A DNA stretch of 15,062 bases, taken from positions 1-15,062 of the forward strand of contig JAUWOM010000014.1 in the NCBI GenBank assembly GCA_030612085.1, given 5' to 3'. The notes beneath the pieces are model-generated. The model searched no databases. It was not told where the DNA came from and was given only the letters and a program-made list of their open reading frames with translations. The stretch's first letter is position 1, and each line of letters opens with the position of its first letter. This document shows positions 8,249 through 14,800 of this stretch, in pieces. The translations under genes and the position numbers were made by a program. Origin of the DNA: Actinomycetes bacterium. Lineage in GTDB: Bacteria > Actinomycetota > Humimicrobiia > JAHJRV01.

Positions 8249-8698
8249 TATAAGACCTTAATATCTTTATTAATAAAAAAGATTGCAAATATCGTTTATA
8301 ATCATCTTTCACAATTCTAATTATTTTTGTTTACATATGCAAGAGCGAAATCTTTTTTATTATTAGACATTTACAAAATACTAAAAATATTTGAATAAGA
8401 AATGTAAAATGTAAATATTATATCAAATATAACTTTATACTTTTGTCTAGGATAAAATTCATTATTTTTTTCCTTATTTAAACGATAAAATTATTTATTT
8501 TTATAATTTTTAAAAGAAAAAACATGAAATAACTTTTATGTATTAATAAAAATAAGTCGTAAAAATAATTTGAAAAATTATTTAATTTTACAATTTCATC
8601 TAAGCGATTTTTAAGAACTCCTTATTTTACACTACAATTATCACAAATTGCTTCTAATGTCCTTTTTATTTGAACAGCGAAAGCATTTAGTAATAAAA
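8249..8698. other. AT-rich divergent intergenic region between pstS and the ATPase locus
   Basis: No intact gene. It holds a diverged copy of a 54-nt repeat (8435-8488, see separate entry). It also holds a near-perfect inverted repeat, AAATAATTT-gaa-AAATTATTT, at 8563-8583. The pst promoter should lie at 8249-8400, but no hexamer pair stands out from the AT background. Confidence 0.4.
8435..8488 (+). repeat. 54-nt diverged direct repeat, copy A
   Basis: It aligns without gaps to 11264-11317 with about 44 of 54 identical bases by my hand alignment. The most conserved parts are AGGATAAAA near the start and TCCTTATTTAAA followed by GATAA at the end. Similarity may continue upstream with a small indel (AGAAATG at 8398 and 11222). 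The two copies bracket the XRE remnant and the ATPase gene. Confidence 0.5.
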
Positions 8699-8791
8699 CT
8701 TGAGTCGGGTGGAATCACTAATCTAACCATTGAAACGCTCTAAAAGATAGCTAAAGCACTTGATGTTTCTGTGGATTATCTAATAAAATAA
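8699..8791 (+). pseudogene. 3' remnant of an XRE (Cro/CI) family HTH regulator
   Basis: The frame reads LESGGITNLTIETL, then a TAA at 8741-8743, then KIAKALDVSVDYLIK and a normal stop at 8789-8791. 'ESGxxxNPTIxTLxKIAKALDVSxDxLIK' is the standard end of XRE-type DNA-binding domains (recognition helix end and helices 4-5). The N-terminal half is missing or frameshifted: AKAFSNKT just upstream in another frame may be part of it. The fragment ends 5 bp before the ATPase start, so the regulator may once have been in an operon with it. Confidence 0.7.
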
Positions 8792-8796
8792 CTTTC

Positions 8797-10893
8797 ATGA
8801 ATACCAAAATTTCAAAAACCATCTTAAAAATAAAAGGAATGCATTGTGTTTCTTGCGCTCAGGATATTGAGAATGCTCTTAAAAGATTAAATGGGGTAGC
8901 TAAAGTAAATGTGAGTTTTATTAATGGCCAGGCGAAGGTGAAATATGATAAAAGCCAAATTGATCTGGAAAAAATAAAGAAGAGAGTCAAAGAATTAGAA
9001 TATGGAATAGAAGAGCCAGAAAACCGGTTAAAAACTAACTATATTCCTGTTCTTCGAGTAATTTTAGTAGGTCTGCTTTTGTTATTTTCTTGGCTCTCAG
9101 GTTATTTTAAATGGCAGATGGATTTCATTCCTCTCCACTGGCGATATTTAGAGGATTTCTTCGCTGTTTTGGCTATTGCTATTGGCTGGTGGCCAATTCT
9201 TAAAAATGCTATTAATACACTGTTGTCCAAAAACCTTAATGTTAATGTTTTAGTTTCCATTGCTGTTATAGCTGCTCTTTTTGTTGATGCTCACAAAGAG
9301 GCTGCCACTATTATCTTCATTATGCTTTTGGGTGAATTCTTAGAAAATTTTACCGTAAGTAAAACTAGTCAAGCCATTAAAAAAATAATAGAACTGGCTC
9401 CTAAAAAAGCGACTGTCAAGAGAGATGGAAAAGAAATAATAGTTCCTATCAAAGAAGTGAGGGTGAATGATTTAGTCATTGTTAAACCTGGAGAACAGGT
9501 AGGGGTTGATGGAAAACTTTTAACTGATGAAGCTCAGATTGATCAATCAGTTATTACCGGAGAATCGATGCCTGTTATTAAACACAAAACTGAGAAAGTT
9601 TTTGCTGGTTCTATTTCTGATGGCTCTTATTTTGAGATCAAGGCCACTCAAGTAGGGAAAGATACTACACTATCACGCATTCAAAAATTAGTCCAAGAAG
9701 CCCAGAGTAAAAAGGCCCCAATTCAGAGATTAGCCGATAAATTTGCTAAATATTTTGTACCTGGCGTTCTTTTTACTGCTCTACTAATAGGACTAGCTAC
9801 CTCTGATATTTTGCGAGCCATAACTATCTTGATTGTTGCTTGCCCTTGTGCTTTTGTTATTGCCACCCCTGTCGCCGTTGTGGCCGGTATTGGCCGAGGA
9901 GCAAAAAGAGGAATTTTAATTAAGAGTGGAGAGTATTTAGAAAACCTAGGGAAAATCGATACAGTCATTTTCGATAAAACTGGTACTTTAACTTGGGGCA
10001 AACCTCGGGTATTAGAAATAAAAAGATTTAGAGATCACAGTGAAAAAGAGATAATTGAACTGGCTGCTGGCTTAGAAACAAAATCAGAACATCATCTAGC
10101 CCAAGCTATTTTACTAAAAGCCAAAGAATTAGGTATTCAGCCAAAAGAGCCTCAAAGCATCGAGATAGTTAAAGGAAAAGGGATAATTGGAAAATATAAT
10201 CACAGCACTTTTTATTTAGGAAACCTAGCTCTGATACAAGAACATAAAATCAATTTACCTCCAAATATCGCTTCTTATATCCAAACTGAAGAACACAAGG
10301 AGCATACAGTAGTTATTGTTGCCCACAACGAAGAAGCCTGCGGAGTAATTTGTTTAAGTGACGAATTAAGAGAGGGGGCAAAAATTACAATTGGTAATTT
10401 AAAAAACCTAGGAATTAAGACTATCTGGATGATGACAGGAGATAATAAAACTATTGCTCGAAACATTTCCAAGGATTTAGGAATAGATAAATATTTTGCT
10501 GAAATGTTGCCTCAAGATAAAGTTGAGATGATAAAAGAAATTCAAAATTCAGGCAAAAAAGTTATTATGATTGGCGACGGAATCAATGATGCTCCATCTT
10601 TAGTTCAGGCTGATGTTGGTATTGCTATGGGTTCAGGTACCGAAATTGCTCTTGAAAGTGGGGATATTGCTTTGATGAAAGATGATTTAACTAAGATTCC
10701 AGAAGTTATAAAACTAGGCCGGAAAGCAGCGGCAGTAATTAAACAAAATCTAACTTTTGCTTTGGGATTTAATTTTTTAATGTTCGTTTTAGTAAGTTTC
10801 GGAATTATTCACATGATCGGTGGTGCTGTATTTCACCAAATCAGTTCTCTTGTTGTTATTTTAAACGCAGTGAGGTTATTATATTTGAAATAA
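8797..10893 (+). CDS. Heavy-metal translocating P1B-type ATPase, atypical substrate motifs
   Basis: 698 aa inner-membrane metal exporter. An N-terminal HMA domain (about 8-70) has the metal-binding GMHCVSC (14-20). Eight helices are visible (about 82-102, 120-142, 148-165, 169-187, 318-335, 338-362, 650-671, 673-695). Catalytic motifs: TGES (254-257), the membrane CPC (349-351), phosphorylated Asp in DKTGT (393-397), MTGDN (546-550) and GDGINDAP (593-600). Three points are odd. The usual SEHP motif is SEHH (430-433). Helix 7 has NX6FN rather than the Cu-type NX6YN. Helix 8 has HQISS (680-684), where Cu pumps have MxxSS and Zn/Cd pumps have DxG. So I do not assign copper or zinc. There is no clear Shine-Dalgarno before ATG 8797, and translational coupling to the former XRE gene is possible. 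GC is visibly higher than in its neighbours, which suggests transfer. Confidence 0.92.
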   Translation: MNTKISKTILKIKGMHCVSCAQDIENALKRLNGVAKVNVSFINGQAKVKYDKSQIDLEKIKKRVKELEYGIEEPENRLKTNYIPVLRVILVGLLLLFSWLSGYFKWQMDFIPLHWRYLEDFFAVLAIAIGWWPILKNAINTLLSKNLNVNVLVSIAVIAALFVDAHKEAATIIFIMLLGEFLENFTVSKTSQAIKKIIELAPKKATVKRDGKEIIVPIKEVRVNDLVIVKPGEQVGVDGKLLTDEAQIDQSVITGESMPVIKHKTEKVFAGSISDGSYFEIKATQVGKDTTLSRIQKLVQEAQSKKAPIQRLADKFAKYFVPGVLFTALLIGLATSDILRAITILIVACPCAFVIATPVAVVAGIGRGAKRGILIKSGEYLENLGKIDTVIFDKTGTLTWGKPRVLEIKRFRDHSEKEIIELAAGLETKSEHHLAQAILLKAKELGIQPKEPQSIEIVKGKGIIGKYNHSTFYLGNLALIQEHKINLPPNIASYIQTEEHKEHTVVIVAHNEEACGVICLSDELREGAKITIGNLKNLGIKTIWMMTGDNKTIARNISKDLGIDKYFAEMLPQDKVEMIKEIQNSGKKVIMIGDGINDAPSLVQADVGIAMGSGTEIALESGDIALMKDDLTKIPEVIKLGRKAAAVIKQNLTFALGFNFLMFVLVSFGIIHMIGGAVFHQISSLVVILNAVRLLYLK

Positions 10894-10960
10894 AATGATA
10901 AAGAGATTTTAAAAGCATTGCAGCGCTTCACGCTTCTGACTGGATGAATTTCTGCTCTGC

Positions 10961-10983
10961 CCACCTCCAGCGGACTGGTGTGG
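10961..10983 (+). other. GC-rich hairpin downstream of the ATPase gene
   Basis: CCAC-ct-CCAG-cgga-CTGG-t-GTGG forms two stacked 4-bp stems with a small internal loop. It lies in an unusually GC-rich block of about 90 bp in this AT-rich genome. No T-run follows, so it is not a typical intrinsic terminator. It may be a transferred fragment or a structured RNA element. Confidence 0.4.
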
Positions 10984-11021
10984 AAATCGTCGGTGTCTTT
11001 CTGCGTCAACATAAATGCAAA

Positions 11022-11042
11022 AAGGAAAATTTTTGTTTCCTT
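11022..11042 (+). terminator. Possible weak terminator hairpin after the ATPase gene
   Basis: AAGGAAA (11022-11028) pairs with TTTCCTT (11036-11042) across a 7-nt loop. The T-run lies in the loop rather than after the stem, so function as a terminator is doubtful. Confidence 0.2.
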
Positions 11043-11197
11043 AATTGAAAATAAAATCTAATATAGTATGGTTATAATCCCAGTAAGAATTATTAGCTAT
11101 ACCGGATACAGGAATTGATATTGATCACCCTTAAATAAGGCAGTTTTTCTGCTATTGAAATAATTTTTTTACTGTTAAACTCAAACTCATTTCTCAT

Positions 11198-11222
11198 AGT
11201 ATACAAAAAGTGTATACTTTTA
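11198..11222 (+). terminator. Inverted repeat followed by a short T-run
   Basis: AGTATAC (11198-11204) and GTATACT (11212-11218) are perfect 7-bp arms with a 7-nt loop and run into TTTT on the plus strand. It could be a weak terminator or a regulator binding site. Confidence 0.3.
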
Positions 11223-11263
11223 GAAATGGCTTGTAAATTATTTTCACTATATTTTGTGGAATC

Positions 11264-11317
11264 TTATACTTCTATCAAGGATAAAAATAACAATATTTAT
11301 CCTTATTTAAAGGATAA
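11264..11317 (+). repeat. 54-nt diverged direct repeat, copy B
   Basis: This is the partner of 8435-8488. In this copy the right end is a perfect 8-bp inverted repeat, TTATCCTT-attta-AAGGATAA (11297-11317). Copy A has lost this symmetry by base changes. Confidence 0.5.
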
Positions 11318-11372
11318 TAGGTGCTGTAAAAGAAACCCTTAAGTAATTATTACAGATTTTTCACAATTTTTT

Positions 11373-11428
11373 CTTGATAATGAACAAAGTTATATAAATC
11401 ATCTTTGACAAGTATTTTGATTATCAAG
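11373..11428. repeat. 9-bp inverted repeat with 38-nt spacer
   Basis: CTTGATAAT at 11373-11381 and its exact reverse complement ATTATCAAG at 11420-11428. A further CTTTGACAAG lies inside the spacer. It may be a pair of binding sites or the ends of a small decayed element. Confidence 0.35.
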
Positions 11429-11526
11429 GTAAATCACTATTTATTTTAATAACAATCACCTCTCACAGGTTTGATGCTAACCTCCCCTAACTCCTTGTTT
11501 CTAAGTCATTATATCAGTGTATTATA

Positions 11527-11565
11527 TTGACATATTTGTAATACTATGATATAAATATATTACAA
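11527..11565 (+). promoter_or_regulatory. Promoter and operator of the RelB/RelE-type pair
   Basis: TTGACA (11527-11532), exactly 17 nt, then TATAAA (11550-11555) is a near-consensus sigma-70-type promoter 35 bp before the antitoxin start. An inverted repeat, TTGTAATA (11536-11543) and TATTACAA (11558-11565), brackets the -10 element. A second pair, GTATTA/TAATAC (11519-11524, 11539-11544), overlaps the -35. This layout fits autorepression by the ribbon-helix-helix antitoxin. Confidence 0.65.
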
Positions 11566-11589
11566 TTTTAAAGAAAGAAAGGATATAAA

Positions 11590-11805
11590 ATGTATACTAT
11601 TTCAATTAGATTACCTGAAAAATTAGCTAAAGAGCTAAAAAGTATGGCTAAGTCTATGGAAAGGTCAAAAAGTTTTTTAATTCGTGAAGCTATTGCAACT
11701 TATTTAGAAGAATATAGTGATTATCAGATAGCTCTTGATAGACTTCTTAATAAAGATGATAAAATAATTGAAAGTTCTGAGTTAAGGAGTAGGCTTGGCT
11801 TATAA
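11590..11805 (+). CDS. Ribbon-helix-helix antitoxin (CopG/RelB-like)
   Basis: 71 aa. The N-terminal part (2-41: beta strand TISIRLP, then two helices to TYLEEY) is a standard ribbon-helix-helix DNA-binding fold with the S/T-x-R-L-P strand seen in CopG-type antitoxins. The C-terminal part (42-71) is charged and is expected to wrap the toxin. It starts at ATG 11590 with AAAGG 7 nt upstream and overlaps the toxin gene by 11 bp, which is typical of type II pairs. It likely represses its own promoter through the inverted repeat at 11536-11565. The family call is firm; the exact subfamily is not. Confidence 0.88.
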   Translation: MYTISIRLPEKLAKELKSMAKSMERSKSFLIREAIATYLEEYSDYQIALDRLLNKDDKIIESSELRSRLGL

Positions 11806-12046
11806 GATTCTTTATAAAGCTTCTGTTAAACGTGATTTAAAAAAGATACCTAAGCTGGAAGTTAAGAGAATTCTAAATAAGATAGAAAGTGATTTGGGAA
11901 AAAAACCAAACAAAGGAGAACTACTCAAAGGTAAATTTCAAGGATTTTACCGATACAGAATTGGTGTTTATAGAGTAATTTATGTAAAAACAGTCGCTGG
12001 AGTACTGGTTCTTAGAACAAGTTACGGAAAAGATGTATATAAATAA
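11795..12046 (+). CDS. RelE/ParE-superfamily toxin
   Basis: 83 aa, normal for the family. RelE-type members cleave mRNA on the ribosome and ParE-type members poison gyrase; sequence alone does not separate them here. The pattern is YKILYKASVKRDLKKIP (helix 1), then LKGKFQGFYRYRIGVYRVIY, where the R-x-G-x-YR-V-x-Y core strands are conserved, and a C-terminal TSYGKDVYK. The last motif usually reads H-x-K-D-V-Y; here the His is replaced by Tyr. The start codon is TTG at 11795, supported by AAGGAG at 11784-11789, 5 nt upstream and inside the antitoxin gene. The weak start should keep toxin below antitoxin. No obvious damage is seen, so the pair may be active. Confidence 0.88.
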   Translation: MAYKILYKASVKRDLKKIPKLEVKRILNKIESDLGKKPNKGELLKGKFQGFYRYRIGVYRVIYVKTVAGVLVLRTSYGKDVYK

Positions 12047-12060
12047 TTTTATGTTTTGGT

Positions 12061-12145
12061 TAATCTCATAAACCAGTTCTTTCCCAAAAATCTACTCCAC
12101 ACCATATAGTAAAGATAACATAAATGTTAATAATACATTTTAATT
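12061..12145 (-). pseudogene. Fragment of a paralogue of the four-helix membrane protein
   Basis: Read on the minus strand, the frame gives NIYVIFTIWCGVDFWERTGL, then a stop, then D. This aligns with NAIYALFIVLFGGDFWERTGLGD of the intact protein at 14129-14593. At DNA level, 12069-12099 and 14237-14267 match at 30 of 31 bases. Stops and loss of similarity on both sides show it is only a remnant. It is oriented like the intact gene, so the two form direct repeats on either side of the AbiE module. Confidence 0.75.
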
Positions 12146-12217
12146 AGATATTAAAGCATTCCATTTGCCAAAGAAATAATAACACAAAGAAATAAAAACT
12201 TGATGAATTACCAAAAA

Positions 12218-12319
12218 AGTACTATATTATACTATTAAATAGTACTAAATAGATAAAAAGTGGAAGTAAAAGGTATATAAAAATACCACCTTGTCGTAAT
12301 TTTATACTATTAAATAGTA
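12218..12319 (+). promoter_or_regulatory. Twin palindromic operators upstream of the AbiEi gene
   Basis: The 18-mer TTATACTATTAAATAGTA occurs twice (12227-12244, 12302-12319), 75 bp apart. Its core, TACTATT-A-AATAGTA, is a perfect palindrome. The first copy is nested in a wider inverted repeat, AGTACTAT (12218-12225) and ATAGTACT (12239-12246). Each copy includes TATACT, a good -10 hexamer. The second copy ends 26 bp before the AbiEi start. AbiEi proteins are known to repress their own promoters by binding inverted repeats, so these are likely its sites. Confidence 0.65.
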
Positions 12320-12345
12320 AAAATTTGTAAAAAAGGGGTAGTAAA

Positions 12346-13122
12346 ATGTCACTTCCAAAATTTTACAGAGAACTTTATTCCAAAAAAATATTTACATTCT
12401 CAGAATTTAAAGAAAAATTCGGGAGAGAATACAGTGAAAATTATCTCCGTAAGAGGTTAAACGATTTACTTAACTCTGGCTATTTTGGAAAGGTAAAGCC
12501 AGGGCTATACTATATAATTCCTCAGGGAAACAGCATAGAGGAGTATGTTGTAGATAAGTTTCTTGTAGCAAGTAAAATTTCTAAGAACTCTCTAATAGGA
12601 TATCATGCAGCATTAGAACTTCATGGAGCAGCTTATTCTCCGTCAAAGATAGTGTATATAATAACTGAAAGAAGTTTTCGTTCTTTCAAATTTCAGGGGA
12701 TAGAGTATCGCTCTGTGAAAGGAAAGACAAGTTTTGGCAAAACTTTTTTACTTCGCGAAGGACAAAAACTATTCGTAAGCGATCGGGAAAGAACGCTTAT
12801 AGATGGAATATCTCGCTTGAAATATTCTGGAGGAGTTGAAGAGTATTTCAAAAGTATAGAGATGTTTCCTTATGTAGATTTTAAAAAGATATTAAAGTAT
12901 TTGAAAATATACCAAAAAAAAGTGCTCTATGGGAAAGTTGGATTTATCCTTTCCTATTTTACAAAAAAATGGAATTTTCCCGAGAAAGTGAAATCAAAGA
13001 TGAAAGCCAATTTGAGTAAAAAGATATATTATCTGACTTCAAGGAAGGAAAAAAATCAACTAAATAAAGAATGGAATTTAATTGTTCCTGTGAGATTAGA
13101 AAGCTTAATAAAGGAGCAATAA
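12346..13122 (+). CDS. AbiEi-family antitoxin / transcriptional regulator
   Basis: 258 aa. It has an N-terminal winged-helix region (about 15-60: FSEFKEKFG ... YLRKRLNDLLNSGYFGKVKPGLYYI) as in AbiEi antitoxins, then the AbiEi core with YHAALELHGAAY (about 86-97) and VSDRERTLIDGI (about 145-156). The latter is the hallmark S/A-D-x-E-R-T-L-x-D of the family. The protein is expected to bind the AbiEii toxin's promoter and to counter its toxicity. Start: ATG 12346 with AAGGGG about 7 nt upstream. The stop TAA (13120-13122) touches the TTG start of the toxin gene with no gap. Two palindromic sites upstream suggest autoregulation. The gene appears intact although its partner is interrupted. Confidence 0.88.
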   Translation: MSLPKFYRELYSKKIFTFSEFKEKFGREYSENYLRKRLNDLLNSGYFGKVKPGLYYIIPQGNSIEEYVVDKFLVASKISKNSLIGYHAALELHGAAYSPSKIVYIITERSFRSFKFQGIEYRSVKGKTSFGKTFLLREGQKLFVSDRERTLIDGISRLKYSGGVEEYFKSIEMFPYVDFKKILKYLKIYQKKVLYGKVGFILSYFTKKWNFPEKVKSKMKANLSKKIYYLTSRKEKNQLNKEWNLIVPVRLESLIKEQ

Positions 13123-14091
13123 TTGGTTAGCAAATTGGAAAAATCAAAAGAATATTTTGAGAGATTCTCCAGTAAAACAAAATTTCATTGTGATACTTTA
13201 GAAAAGGTATATAGATTATGTGACCTGATTGAGGAGATTAATAATCATCCTCAACTAAAAAATAGTCTTGTACTCAAAGGTGGAACAGCAATAAATTTTA
13301 TATATTTTCAGTATCCTCGTCTCTCAGTAGACATTGATTTTAACTTTATAGGTAAATTGGAAAAAGAAGAGAAGGACATTGCGCGTCCAAACATAGAAAA
13401 AGCTTGAGAAAATTTATTCAAATTCAAAAAATATGAATTCAAGCCTGAATTTGAATATGGCTCACAAAGATATTACCTAAAATATGAAAATTCCTCGGGA
13501 AATATTGACAGAATTAAGATTGAAATAAATTTCCTTCAGCGATTGGCACTTCTGGGTACTGAAAAACAGAAACTAACAACTCCTTTTGGAATAACCAATG
13601 CAAAGATTGCAGTACTCAGGGCTGAAGAACTTTTTGCAGGTAAAAGTCTTGCTCTAATAGATCGTCTTGCCCCAAGAGATCTTTACGATATTTACAATTT
13701 ACAGAAAGAAAAAATTTCTATCAATAGAAAAATTCTCAGGAAATTATTTATTTTCTTTGGTTGCTTATCAAGGAAAGATTTTCGAGAATATAAACCCGAA
13801 AATGTAAATGAAATAACTGATCAGGATATAAAAGAAAATTTGTGGCCTTTACTTAGAAAAGATGAAATGCCCAACCTGAAAGAAATGATGAATTATGTAA
13901 AACCATTCCTAAAAGAAGTTTTCAATTATCTTTCCGAGGAAAAAGAATATGTTAAAAGCTTCTTCAAAGCAAAGTTTAAGCCTGAACTACTTTTTGGAAC
14001 CTTACTGGATGTCCGAAAGTTAAAAAGACATCCAATGGTTATCTGGAAGCAAAGACATTTGAGGGAATGGCTTGAAGGAAAAACAAACTAG
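13123..14091 (+). pseudogene. AbiEii nucleotidyltransferase toxin, interrupted by an in-frame TGA
   Basis: The frame of 322 codons opens with TTG 13123, supported by AAGGAG at 13111-13116. The nucleotidyltransferase signature is intact: KGGTAIN (52-58) and SVDIDF (68-73), the G-G-(S/T) and D-x-D catalytic elements that transfer nucleotides in AbiEii-type toxins. The C-terminal part has the family block RAEELFAGK ... RLAPRDLYDIYNL. One TGA at 13405-13407 (codon 95) breaks the frame after IEKA. The same frame continues without further damage (ENLFKFKKYEF...) to TAG at 14089-14091. The toxin is probably inactive as read, because the catalytic half would be cut from the rest. A single base substitution would restore it, so sequencing error or very recent inactivation are alternatives. 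Confidence 0.85.
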
Positions 14092-14128
14092 CAGTTATTT
14101 GGGATTATTGTTTATATTGATACTCACC

Positions 14129-14593
14129 TTATAATTGTTTTTTCTTAATAAATAATACTATACTACCTATTACACCAACTAAAAATGCTATTGGACATAT
14201 AATTAATGCTAATATAAAGAAAAAGGGCTCATCCCCTAAACCAGTTCTTTCCCAAAAATCTCCTCCAAATAATACAATAAAAAGCGCATAGATTGCATTG
14301 TGTAAAAAGACACTAACTAAAGATCCTGCAGCAGAAGCTCCTGTTAAAATTAAAAACTTTTTAAGTAATCCTTTTATTTTTTCTCTTATAGTAAAAAATA
14401 TTAGAGCTATACCTAATAAAAAGAAAATTACTCCAAAGGCACTTACAAATCTAAAAAACTCACGTGTTCTAAATGCTGGAATCACAAAATAACCCAATAT
14501 AAAAACAAAAACTACTACTAATGCCCAAAAAATAGCTTTTAATGTAAAAGAAGGATTACTTAGTTTTTCGTTGCTCTTTTTTGATAAATTCAT
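14129..14593 (-). CDS. Small four-helix membrane protein, function unknown
   Basis: 154 aa from the chosen start. Four hydrophobic segments are seen (about 18-40, 49-69, 83-110, 124-148). Between helices 3 and 4 lies a polar loop, GGDFWERTGLGDEP (about 110-123), and the C-terminus is basic (KKKQL). I know similar hypothetical proteins from uncultivated anaerobes but no function. The ATG at 14593 has AAAGGAG 6-7 nt upstream. An upstream GTG at 14611 would add six residues, but it lacks a comparable site and belongs to the tail of the preceding pseudogene's frame. The gene converges on the AbiEii gene with 37 bp between stops. Fragments of two paralogues lie nearby (12061-12145, 14612-14800). 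Confidence 0.75.
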   Translation of the reverse strand: MNLSKKSNEKLSNPSFTLKAIFWALVVVFVFILGYFVIPAFRTREFFRFVSAFGVIFFLLGIALIFFTIREKIKGLLKKFLILTGASAAGSLVSVFLHNAIYALFIVLFGGDFWERTGLGDEPFFFILALIICPIAFLVGVIGSIVLFIKKKQL

Positions 14594-14611
14594 AATTTTC
14601 TCCTTTCTCAC

Positions 14612-14800
14612 TTTTTCCTTATAAATAATACTATAACACCTGCTATACTAACTAAGAATTTTAATAGAAATATAAAATGGCAAAATAAAAAATAAACATA
14701 AAAGTATATCTAATACGACAGATATTTCATGAGATTTTCCATAAAGAAATAGAAAATCTAATAAAAAAATACTGATAAAGATTACTTCAACCAGACATTT
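14612..14800 (-). pseudogene. Frameshifted paralogue of the four-helix membrane protein (C-terminal part)
   Basis: The minus-strand frame first reads FLYGKSHEISVVLDILLC and then FFILPFYISIKI. After a one-base shift near 14655 it reads FLVSIAGVIVLFIRKK. The last block matches FLVGVIGSIVLFIKKK of the intact neighbour at 11 of 16 residues, and the 15-mer ATAAATAATACTATA is shared (14621-14635 and 14148-14162). It has lost its own stop and runs in frame into the neighbour's leader. The N-terminal half is missing. Confidence 0.65.

Larger units (their letters stand above)
10894..11589. other. 700-bp non-coding region with a GC-rich block and several inverted repeats
   Basis: No intact gene was found. 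Contents in order: a GC-rich block (10918-11010) with a hairpin at 10961-10983; a stem AAGGAAA/TTTCCTT at 11022-11042; AGTATAC/GTATACT at 11198-11218, followed by TTTT; repeat copy B at 11264-11317; CTTGATAAT/ATTATCAAG at 11373-11428; a second GC-richer patch at 11455-11505; and the RelBE promoter/operator at 11519-11565. The frame at 11087-11131 reads ELLAIPDTGIDIDHP before a stop, which is too short to call. Confidence 0.5.

Noticed and set aside
11455..11505. Short coding frame on the minus strand in a GC-richer patch (KELGEVSIKPVRGDCY)
   Set aside because: Only about 18 codons, no recognisable family, no ribosome site.
12051..12075. TGGTT/AACCA hairpin as a terminator for the RelE-type gene
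   Set aside because: Five-bp arms, a long loop and no T-run after the stem; the right arm overlaps the membrane-gene fragment.
14594..14611. GTG start at 14611 for the small membrane protein
   Set aside because: The ATG at 14593 has an AAAGGAG at ideal spacing. The extra residues belong to the tail of the upstream pseudogene's frame.
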